This document shows, in pieces, positions 55,204 through 64,000 of a DNA stretch of 64,000 nucleotides. A program made the translations under genes and the position numbers. Source of the DNA: Plotosus lineatus. Its lineage: Eukaryota > Chordata > Actinopteri > Siluriformes > Plotosidae. The stretch is from NCBI GenBank assembly GCA_024760905.1, contig CM045729.1:82669050-82733049 (forward strand). Direction: 5' to 3'. A model generated the notes under the pieces. The model saw nothing but the letters and a program-made list of their open reading frames with translations, ran no database searches and was not told the origin of the DNA. How positions within the stretch are numbered: position 1 is the first letter of the stretch; every line of letters begins with the position of its first letter.

Positions 55204-55481
55204 ACTCCTGATCAGGTAAGACAAGATTTGTTTGACTACCTGGTTAGCAGTATTTGAGCGTCTGTTATCCCCTTTTTAATAAGGAACGGTTTATCCCCTT
55301 CTCTAGAAGGGACGGTTATCCTCAGTTGCTATAACTGGGAAGAGCGCTATACAAATACAAACCCCCCTTCCCCCCCCAAAAAAAAAAAAAACGAAAGAAA
55401 GAAAAAAGAAGGTGCCCCTGTATTCCTGTATGCCAACGTATTTTTTTTTGTTGTTGTTGTTTTGTTGTTAGAGGGTAAACA

Positions 55482-57135
55482 ATGGGAAATTCCTACCCAA
55501 AGCCTAATCCCGGGAAAACCCCCAAGGAATGGATGAATAAATGTGGTCTTGCTTATTATACTGAACCATGGCTTAGTAATCTAGCCGGATGGACGGAGGG
55601 ACTCGACCAAGTGCCAAACTTTCCTAGAAATGGGACTTTTGATGCAGGATTTCTGACATCCGCGCATCGCATGATTTATGATGGATTGGGCAACCCCTCC
55701 TGGGATTATGAATACATGAAGGAGGCTTATGTAAAATGGTATGAGATGCGCTCATATTGGTTACAACTTAAAAAGCTCTTCGAGCCCAAGAAGGTGACTC
55801 AGAGTGTCCCCAAACCTATATTAATGAGTAAAGAAAAGGAAAAGGAAAAATACCAAAAGTCCAGCTTGCTGTGTACAAACTGTGTCCCCCGTAACTCCCC
55901 CGTCGGCTCCCCCACCCTATCCAGTAGGATCGGGGGATATAGTCCCGCTAACCCCCGCTGACCCTAAGCCAGCGAAGGTTCCCGCCTTATACCCAACCCT
56001 GCTCGCTGCCGAAGGAGGAAACCCCCGGAGCCGGAGCGCGACCTAAAATTAAATCAAAACAAAGACCCAAGGTTGTGATTCCCTCCTCGCCTCCGCCAGT
56101 GAATGAGGAAGACTCTGAAGATACATCGGGGGATGAGGATTCGGACTGCTCTCAGCCCGATCCTCCTACTTTCTCGAAGCCACCTAAACCTAGAGCAGTG
56201 AAGAATGTAGCTTGTATATGGCAAAATAGGGGAAGGGGTATCGTTGTGGAACCACCGTCCGTGGCTGCACTCAAAGACATTATCTCCATGCTCCCTGGCT
56301 TGGACACACCCCTGGCCTACGTAGATATGCTTATACGGTCCACTAGGTATTGCCAACTAAGGGAGGGGACTATCGCTTTATCCTGCAGTCTACCCTAAAG
56401 GAAGCATACAATGAGGCTGTGGTCCTCCAGAATGTCCCCTGCTTGGACCCCAGAAACGATGAGGTGACTAACAAAAAAATAGAAGAGGAAAGGGGGGAAG
56501 AGGGGCGTCGTCAGACTCGTTATCGTTCCTCGCTCTATTGGAGAGATAATCCCGACGCATTAAAAACTTTGCGCGCGCAATTTACGGCTTATCTAGTCTC
56601 CCGATGGGAGGGAGCTTGCGATCTTTCACACGTAACTAATTGTAAGCAGAAGCGGGGCGAACTAACTTCGGTATTTTGGAATCGCTTTACTGAAACTTGG
56701 CGTCATGTAGGAGGATTTGATCTTCGTACCGAAGAGGCAAATTCTATGTTCGTGTCCAGTTTTTTAAGTAATTGTCTCCCAGAGGTCCAGAGCGCACTTA
56801 AACCGCATTTCACAGATCGTCAACGTCTCATCGTTAGAACTGCCGGAGAAAGGGTTTGTATGTTAGAATCAGATGGACTATTGAATGTGAAGAATAGGAT
56901 TCTGCTGGCGATGGCCCTCCAGGGCCCTCGTGATAAGAATAGAGGAAGGGATTCGTATAGAAAGACCGGAAAGTGTCATTATTGTGGTATAGAAGGGCAT
57001 TGGAAAAAAGAGTGTAGAAAGAGACAGAGAGACAATTCTGCCTCTCGGACCTACCAGGGAGACAACCCATCTCGCCCCCACTCAGATTCCGCAGGCGCAT
57101 CGCCAACACGGCCATACCCGCGGGAGCAAGAATAG
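55482..57135 (+). pseudogene. gag: Retroviral gag, frameshifted
   Basis: Frame 1 block 55482-55961 begins MGNSYPKPNPGKTPKEWMN (myristoylation-type Gly2, matrix). A different frame over 55906-56044 encodes the late-domain region with PPPYP (55909-55923) and LYPTL (55987-56001). A third frame at 56075-56398 is acidic and Pro-rich, entering capsid (VAALKDIISMLPGLD). The last block 56350-57135 has the major homology region (Q-x3-E-x4-F-x2-R in QKRGELTSVFWNR) and one zinc knuckle CHYCGIEGHWKKEC, ending at UAG 57133-57135. So three frame changes interrupt it. Gag forms the virion core; this copy cannot be translated whole. Confidence 0.9.
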
Positions 57136-60100
57136 GGATGCCCGCGGAGTAGGGACCCCGTGACCTGTAGCTTAATGCACCTAGTGTTTAACTCGCCCTG
57201 CAATGAGAATCTGCCCCTCCTTCCTGTTCTAGAAGGGGTAGAATATCTTTTTGTTATCGATAGTGGTGCGACCCCATCCTCCCAGGCAGGGACTATCAGG
57301 GTGCTGTCTCCTCCAGGTCTACCAGCTCTGTGGGTATAGATGGGGTTCCCTTCTCCTCCCCATATACGCTGCCCCTTCTTTTATGTTTTCCTGATGACCC
57401 TACGCTTGATACATTGCAAATATCCTACTTCTTTGTATGTATGTCCGAATGCCCTTTTAATTTGCTGGGCCGCGATCTCATGAGCATTCTGGGGTTTCAA
57501 ATCTCTTTCCAGGGCTCGAGCATGACCATTCAAACGTGCAACACCTCCTCTGTTTCTCTGTTGTCATTGCAAGCGCAGCCCTTGCCTTTTAACGGCGTGC
57601 GTGGCGAGTTCCACCTCGCCCCCTGTACTCGACACGTTGCCCACCAATCTTTGGGCAGAACATAAGAATGACGTGGGTTGTGTGGACTGCGTCCCGTATG
57701 AAGCTACCGTGAAGCACATTTCGCCCGTGTACATGCGACAATACCCCTTATCGACTCAAAAAATGTTGGGTATCGACACCATTTTGGCTTCTCTTCTGGA
57801 ACAGGGTATCATCGTGCCGTGTACAAGCCCTTATAACACTCATGTGAACCCGGTTCCCAAGCCGGACGGTTCTTGGCGCCTAACCCAGGACCTCAGAAAA
57901 ATTAATGAGCTCATCATCCCAGTCTCGCCGGTCGTCCCAGAAGTGCCCTCTATTATGGCTTCCATTCCTTGCGATCATACCCATTTCTCCGTGATTGACC
58001 CATGCTTGGCGTTTTTTAGTATCCCTGTTGAGCCCAACACACAGCCCCTCTTCGCTTTCACACACCTGCAGCGACAGTACACGTGGACTAGATTACCTCA
58101 AGGGTTCATAGACTCTCCTGCTGTTTTCTCGGCTGTGGTTAGGGATGCACTGGGGTCTCTCGACGTTCCCGTGGGTTCCTGTGCCCACTCCTACGCCGAC
58201 GACATCCTGGTGTCCGGCCTAACTTATGAACTGTGTCTGGATGCAACCGTTTAACTGCTCCTGTTACTGGAAAAAAAAGGGTTTCAAGGTTTCAAAGCCC
58301 AAGCTACAGTTTTGCCTACTGACTGTCATATACCTGGGCTATGAACTCTCTCACGGGACAAAATGCCTTACTCAGGATCGCGTCAAGATCATAGTGGACA
58401 CTCAGAAGCCTGCCACAAAATAGGCGCTCCTTGCTTTCCTGGGCCTCATTAACTACTGCCGCCAATGGATCCCGGACTGTTCCTTTTATGACAAACGTTT
58501 ACGCTCTGCCGTGGCTCACACTGACCCTTGGTCTGGACTGAGGACATGCTGGACGCGTTCAAAGCCCTGAAGTCGGCCCTATGCTCCGCGCCGGCTCTCG
58601 GGCTCCCGGACTACACCAAACCCTTTCACCTCTATGTCGCGCACCAGGCCGGCACGGCTTCTGGGGTTTTGGCTCAGAACCACGGGGGGACTGAGACCCT
58701 GTGCTTTCCTCTCCAAAACTCTAGATACTGTAGCTCAGGGTTTACCTGCTTGCCTTCGCGCTGTCGCTGCCAGTGCGGTGTTAGTTCTCGAAGCAGAAAA
58801 AATAGTGCTCTCCCATCCACTTGTTTTACACACCAGCCATCAGGTTAGGCATATCCTTAATACTCTGTCCACACAACACATGTCTTCTCAACGTCGCTCA
58901 GGTTACGAGGCCATCCTTTGTGCTACTGATAATCTAACCATCTCTTGTTCCTCTTCCCTAGATAACGTGGCCCAGGCCCTATAGCGCCTGCTTAATACTC
59001 AGGATGACTGCGAACCGTTGGAACATGGACTGCATTTGTCCATGACACCAGTATTAGGTCCGACTTATTATCCACGCCTCTCTCCACAGGTCTCTCCCTG
59101 TTTGTAGATGGGTCATGCTCGAAACCCTCCGACAGAGTTTTCCTCTGCGGCTACGCGGTATGTTCCTTACCTGACCAAGTTTTGGAAGCGTACTCGCTCC
59201 CCTTTAATTCCGCCCAAGCAGCGGAGTTATATGCGCTCACTCGGGCATGAATTCTCGCTTCCGACCAGGATGTTACTATATACACTGACTCTCGTTACGC
59301 TTTCGGGGTGGCGCACGATTTCGGCCGTATCTGGCAATCTCGTGGTTTCACTGCTGCTGACGGTAAGCACATTTCACATTCCACCTTAGTCCAAGATCTT
59401 ATTGTGTCCTGCAATCTCCCGCTCCGTTTAGCAATCGTAAAGACCCACGGTCATTCCTCTGACCACACTGATGAGGCACGAGGTAACTCTTTGGCTGACC
59501 GCACAGCTAAACAGGCTGCCTTGCTCGGCTCCATGCCGCCGTTCCTGCAGCCCGCGCTAGTGTCAACCTCACACATGCTTAGCGCCCTCCTCCCTGACTT
59601 GGATCTGAAATCCCTTCAGTCCTCAGCGTCTACAGAAGACACTGATTTTTGGTCTTTGCATGGCTCTCAGCCGACGGGGGACGGTATTCTACTCGATTCG
59701 ACCGGTCGCTTATGTCTGCCCACGCACTGTCTTCCTTTCCTCGTCCGCGAGTTTCACGGGCCTACACATCGCGGTCGAAGAGGGGTGGTGACAGATATGG
59801 AAAAAGATTTTTGTATACGACAACTAGCCTCTACGGTACGCAGCATTCTGGACAAATGCCTGATTTGTGCACAGAACAATGTGTCCAAACCACACGCATC
59901 ACATCAGCATCTGCCGAAACCAGATACTCCCTTCCAGGAGTGGCAGATAGATTTTACTCACATGCCCCGGCAGGGCCCCTTTAAATATCTATTGGTTATC
60001 GTGGATAAATTTTCCGGGTGGGTCGAAGCTTTCCCATGTGGGAACGAAAACGCCCGAGTAGTGGTTCAAAAATGATCACAGGAAATTATTCCCAGATATG

Positions 60101-60699
60101 GCCTCCCGTTGGGAATTGATTCGGACAAAGGCACACCATTCACCTCAAAAGTCACTCAAATGTTGGCCCAAGAACTAAAGATCAATTGGCGTTTCCATGT
60201 CCCATATCACCCTCAGTCCTCCGGAATAGTGGAACGAACAAACAGAACAATTAAAGGGAAATTACGGAAGGCAATGCACGCCACTGGATCAAGGAATTGG
60301 GTTTCAGTACTACCCGTGGTTTTGGCGGATCTGCGAATGACCTCGCAGGTGGCCTTAGGGAATCTATCTCCTTACGAAGTAGTAATGGGGAGACCCTTTC
60401 CCGCTCCTTGGAGGAAGGGAAAGCAGGCTTTGGGGACGGAAGATTTAGATATACACATGAGCGAGTATGCCGTGGGCCTTGTTAAGGTCCTAAACGACTT
60501 GGGAACGCACTAATCAGAATACGCCTTCAAGGTAGGAGACAAGGTGCTGGTCAAGAAATTTGCAAAACTAAATTCCTCTTTGGGAGACACCCCTTACAGT
60601 GAGCCCACGGAGATACTCGCTGTTACTCATACCGCCGTACTAACTGACCTCTTTCCACAGTGGATCCATGCTACCAGACTGAAGAAAAGTCCGCAATGA
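57136..60699 (+). pseudogene. pol: Retroviral pro-pol, broken
   Basis: Opens in the same frame as gag after the UAG. The protease motif DSGA is at about 57260, then a one-base deletion near 57280 shifts frame (57330-57665). RT occupies 57601-58254: QGIIVPC, KPDGSWRLTQDLRKIN, LPQGFIDSPAVF and catalytic YADD, then a stop at 58252-58254. RT connection and RNase H are spread over 58226-59400 with a 13-bp deletion near 58528. Integrase is at 59308-60075 (HX3H, CLIC, QIDFTH), a stop at 60073-60075, then 60109-60513 (SDKGTPFTS, PQSSGIVERTNR) and a frameshifted C-terminus to about 60699. All catalytic motifs are visible but the frame is not continuous. Confidence 0.9.
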
Positions 60700-60755
60700 T
60701 GTATTAAGTGCACTTTGTATTTGTGAAATTTTTTGTCCTCATTTACTTATCTTTC

Positions 60756-60757
60756 AG
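60756..60757 (+). promoter_or_regulatory. Possible env splice acceptor
   Basis: 'ctcatttacttatctttcag' is a pyrimidine-rich acceptor between pol and the env remnant. Functional use is inferred only. Confidence 0.3.
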
Positions 60758-60864
60758 GTATCGAGATACCAGCCCTTCTGGGGTGGATGACTTACTTGTC
60801 TTGACCTGATCCAGATACCTAAGTATCACCACCACATCCTCTCGCACACGGGTCGGATAACGCC

Positions 60865-61212
60865 CATTTAAAATCTATGTTATGTATATACCCCAGCACG
60901 GGACAATTACACCACTTACAAAAAATGCGTGAAGTAGCGGACCAACTGCAACGCGACGAAAGTCCAAACTATGGCTGGGAATTCCCCCACTCTCTTTTCG
61001 GCATGTTTACCCCGTATTTAACCATGCTTGTTCCCGTATGTATATGTTTGTTGTTGGTTTGTGTGTTTGGACCCTGTATTTTTAGGTGTTCGATGACTCG
61101 AATCTGGGTCCTGGCCAGTTCCTTCAGCGAACCCCGATGTGCCCGCCTGCCCTCTGACTCTGTCGATGACTGTGGACCCGGGAGTGTGTCGTGTGGATAC
61201 ATCCGGCGATGA
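60865..61212 (+). pseudogene. env: Retroviral env remnant (C-terminal part of TM)
   Basis: Only the end of the transmembrane subunit is left: QKMREVADQLQRDESPNYGW, HSLFGMF, a membrane span LTMLVPVCICLLLVCVFGPC and a cytoplasmic tail with SSFSEPR. It aligns by position with residues about 360 onward of the env at 38153-39517. The surface subunit, furin site and CX6CC region are deleted. Confidence 0.88.
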
Positions 61213-61473
61213 CTACGGACCCAAGAATACGTCGTGTGCGTGTGTAATGCTTGGATACATCCGGACGGGAAGGCTACCGGAGCCCTGAGGTATGTGGGCG
61301 AAGGGCGATGGGGCCCCCGCCGGCCCTTCAAGCACCAGCCTCGGCGCAACCACGGCCTGGTTTCTTCCCTACGGTGTCCAACATTCCACACGAAGAAAAA
61401 ACCACCTCTGGAATGCCACAAGAAAGAGAGGGATCCGGCGTGCCGCTACAGAATTTATACATATTTCATAGTA

Positions 61474-61487
61474 TAAAAAGAGGGGAT
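61474..61487 (+). promoter_or_regulatory. Polypurine tract
   Basis: aaaaagaggggat immediately before the LTR start at 61488. Primes plus-strand DNA synthesis in retroviruses. Confidence 0.75.
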
Positions 61488-62081
61488 TGAAGGAATAAAT
61501 TGATAGGGTAAATGAGACGCAACTATGTGTATTGTAAAGGAGACGCAATTATGTGTGTATTGGAAAGGAGACGCAATTATGTGTGTATTGGAAATGAGAC
61601 GCAACTATGTGTGTATTGTAACTTCTGTATATCTAAAGCTTCCTGTTTTACTTGTAATCGTGACATGTGCGCTAGGCACATGAAACTGTTCCTGTGTCGT
61701 GTTTCGGTTCGGGTGTGGGATTCAGAAAGTAACAATGTATAACAATGAGGAAATGCTTTGAAATGTAATTAGCCAAGTGTTAAGCGCCTCAGGGCACAGA
61801 CATGTATATGGAAATGCTTTATCCCCAAGTGTTACGCACCGCAATGCACAAACATATATGTTAATGCTTTATGAACATGCAATTACTGCTTTGCACGCAT
61901 ATCCCTCTGTATAAATAAGCGGACACTGCATGTGTTCGATGAGCTTCCGATGAATAAACCAGACTGATTTCACTCGTGTGGTTGCTCGTCTGTTGCTCCC
62001 GGAGCGCTCTCAGACGTTGAGATACAGGAATCCAGGTCGTGCAGATTTAACTAGGAACTTCCACGGAGAAAAGTTCTAACA
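61488..62081 (+). repeat. 3' LTR of plus-strand provirus (594 bp)
   Basis: Begins tgaaggaata, ends gttctaaca, and is followed by the ccatt duplication. It holds four ~28-bp U3 units (61513-61622), with tataaataag near 61911 and aataaa near 61954. Confidence 0.93.
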
Positions 62082-62304
62082 CCATTATATACAAATTTAG
62101 ATAACTGAAGCTTTGTTGCGTTAATATTATGCCATGTTGCTGCAGTTAAAAAATCCAGATGAGATTTTTCAACTGTTGCATGAACAATCAAAATCAGTTT
62201 AGCAGCTCCATCTTTAGCAGCAATTCCAAAAAGAAATTACACAAAACACAACTAAAGAATTTTACTATGCTACACAGGCGCAGATACCTACATACACATA
62301 CTAG

Positions 62305-62402
62305 TATACTATACCTATATACTGCGTATACACACATATCCCTATATATACACATATACACATATACTATACCTATATACTGTGTATACACACATATTCC
62401 TC
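62305..62402 (+). repeat. ATATAC-rich minisatellite
   Basis: A unit containing 'catatactatacctatatactg.gtatacacacat' occurs twice in tandem. A third copy lies at 63412-63475. Confidence 0.7.
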
Positions 62403-62539
62403 AGAGTCAAATTGTTTCTTTGTTTTAAATGTTGTTTTTGTTCGTTTGTTTTTTCCACCATGCTCGTCTATGACCGTACGACCCTACTACAGCTATGAGA
62501 GCGCGGTCCTTTTGGACATGTAGAACTGAGCACGCTTAT

Positions 62540-62985
62540 CTCCTATCCTGAGCTCTATATGCTACTGCAGCTCAATGCTAGCCGCACCCCGGATAACAAT
62601 AAACCCAGGCGGCGATGCGACAGGCGAGGACGGGCCGAACAATGACTCCGGCGCTTGGTTAGCAGTGGAAGGTTAGTACTTCTCGTCATACTGCTTGAAA
62701 ATGTTCAGTCTTTGCGAAATAAGACGGACGTGCTTCATGCTCGGATTGCAGCACAGAGGGATGTACATGCTCACATGCTCAGATTACAGTACAGAGGGAC
62801 TGCTCCATGCTGTGTTTCTGTGAAACATGGCTTGAGGAGAATACATGGCTTTCAGAGAGGACCGGAGCGCAGTGGCTAACAACAAGAACCGCGGCAGAAG
62901 AACGCGGATTCTCGTTAAATAAACCTGATGTACTGACTGACTGTAGAAAATCTCTAAACCTTGCTCTGAGAATGGAGAACATCTA
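62540..62985 (+). pseudogene. L2/Rex1-like LINE fragment, start of endonuclease
   Basis: Contains ENVQSLRNKTDVLHARIAAQ and, in another frame, SMLCFCETWLEENTWLSER, which resemble the start of the endonuclease domain in CR1/L2-group fish LINEs (N.QSL.NK.D.L, ..ETWL). Frameshifted and cut off after about 62980. Confidence 0.6.
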
Positions 62986-63060
62986 ACTTTGAAGTGGCGG
63001 CCATTTTGTTTTCCCCAGAGAACTGTTCATTTTTTTCCAACAAAACAATGGGCATAGTGC

Positions 63061-63110
63061 AATATAATGTAATATAATATAATATAATATAATATAATAT
63101 AATATAATAT
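63061..63110 (+). repeat. (AATAT)n minisatellite
   Basis: About ten AATAT units. Confidence 0.95.
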
Positions 63111-63411
63111 AGTGCAATTTTGTTTATTGCGGTTTTCTACTGATGTATTTATTGTATTATTATTATTATTATTATAATACATTTTTAAAAATTATTATTT
63201 TTATTACTTTTATTGTTATTATTGTATTGTTTGCTGGGTCTGTGTAAGGTTCTTTTAGATATAGAATTTTTATGTGTTTATCTTATAGCAGTTTGTGTGC
63301 TGTTGATTTGAGCCTTCTTTCCTGTTTGTAACTCGACTCCTTGAACAACCACACAAGAATTCCTATGTGTGTAAAAAACACAAATGGCTATTAAAAATCC
63401 TGACTCCTATA

Positions 63412-63475
63412 CACATATACTATACTTATATACAGTGTATACTCACATATTCCTATATATACACATATACACAAG
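63412..63475 (+). repeat. Copy of the ATATAC-rich unit
   Basis: 'cacatatactatacttatatacagtgtatactcacatattcc', matching 62350-62402. Confidence 0.7.
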
Positions 63476-63554
63476 GTATGTGGTAGAGCTTTTAATTGTA
63501 AGGTGCTAAAATGTTATGTTATTACCTTTTCTAAACATGAGTCTTCATTACCTT

Positions 63555-63895
63555 TCAGCTTTTTGCCTTTCTCAGGGGTCGCCACAGCTAATCATCGCAT
63601 GTTTGATTTGACATTGGGTTTTTTGTTTGTTTAGGTCGGATGCCGTTCCTTACACAACCCTTTAGCAAGGGGCAGAAACATACTAACAGCTACGCAGCTC
63701 CTCTTTACGAAAGTCAGCAATGGTTCTTTTACATGAACCTCTCACCATGGACAGTGACAGACATGGCTGGCCTTTGATAACCCAGTCAGCTGCACTGGGT
63801 TGGGGGAGGGGGGGGGCAGTGACAACCTTGTGGAAAGTGGGACTTGAACCCCAGCAATCCAGTGCCCTTCACCACCAGGCCACCACTGTCTACCT
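63555..63895 (-). mobile_element. S1 SINE with target duplication
   Basis: Displayed tail 'cagctttttgcctttctcaggggtcgccacagc' at left, LINE-5'-UTR-like block 'gtcggatgccgttccttacacaaccc', body and tRNA head at right. Flanks ctaaacatgagtctt (63531-63545) and ctaaacatgagtatt (63899-63913) match at 14 of 15. Confidence 0.8.
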
Positions 63896-64000
63896 GCTCT
63901 AAACATGAGTATTGTACTTAAAGCTTAAACATGAGTATTGTAATAATCTGTGCAGAGGGCTTCCCTAAGTTGGATAACTTGTGCCCAATCCCTTTCTTTA

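Larger units (their letters stand above)
54293..62081 (+). mobile_element. Class I (gamma/epsilon-like) endogenous retrovirus, plus strand
   Basis: Young but defective provirus: LTR, tRNA-Trp primer site, gag (one CCHC knuckle), UAG-separated pro-pol, small env remnant, polypurine tract and LTR, bounded by the 5-bp duplication ccatt. LTRs are nearly identical. Frameshifts occur in gag and protease, nonsense codons in RT and integrase, and most of env is deleted. Related to the minus-strand provirus at 37933-44335 but from a lineage with a different U3. Confidence 0.93.

Noticed and set aside
61513..61622. CRISPR-like array in the 3' LTR
   Set aside because: Units are directly adjacent without spacers and lie in a retroviral U3 in a vertebrate genome; they are enhancer-type tandem repeats.
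54293..62081. Functional provirus
   Set aside because: Despite nearly identical LTRs, gag and pol have several frame breaks and stops, and most of env is deleted.

Overview
The window looks like a stretch of a ray-finned (teleost-type) fish chromosome. It has one recognisable host gene, very long introns and dense, layered transposable elements typical of fish: an RTE-clade LINE with a GAA-rich tail, a Rex3-like RTE LINE, tRNA-headed SINEs, hAT, Tigger and Tc1 DNA transposons, and two retroviral proviruses. No bacterial gene, true tRNA gene, rRNA or CRISPR array was seen. Family names below rest on protein motifs and terminal repeats read from the sequence plus family knowledge; no database search was possible.

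Host gene (about 2.8-16.0 kb, + strand): three terminal coding exons of a PKA-like kinase best matching prkx lie at 2852-2909, 10242-10319 and 14950-15075. All have correct splice sites, a continuous phase, and the FKNF C-terminus. The first intron holds three RTE LINE copies (A +, B -, C +); B and C form an inverted pair with arms of about 1.7 kb. The second intron holds a DNA transposon with a SINE and a hAT element nested inside it.

Middle (16-33 kb): a 3-kb Rex3-like LINE that has lost its catalytic FADD box; a Tigger-like relic hit by a SINE (16-bp perfect target duplication) and by a full-length RTE LINE copy D (9-bp duplication); a second Rex3-like relic split by a hAT MITE; a Ty3/Gypsy chromodomain-type end fragment; and a ZBED-like hAT transposase relic.

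Nested block (33.4-45.4 kb): one minus-strand RTE LINE copy is split into three pieces by (i) a plus-strand LINE whose ORF1 carries a 2A ribosome-skipping motif (GDVETNPGP) behind a hydrophobic N-terminus, and (ii) a minus-strand class I provirus. That provirus has lost most of gag and nearly all of its 3' LTR but keeps a 454-codon open env.

Right part (45-64 kb): SINEs, a Tc1-like relic, a hAT inside a SINE, a Tigger MITE, a Rex3 tail and a plus-strand provirus (54293-62081). Its LTRs differ by one base outside a repeat block, it uses a tRNA-Trp primer site and has a single UAG between gag and pol. Its env is mostly deleted, gag and pol are frameshifted, and a hAT MITE has entered only its 5' LTR.

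The most interesting items are the 2A-bearing LINE ORF1, the SINE that carries both ends of the RTE LINE, the FADN catalytic change shared by two RTE copies, the open env in a broken provirus, and the nested insertion order that can be read from target duplications.
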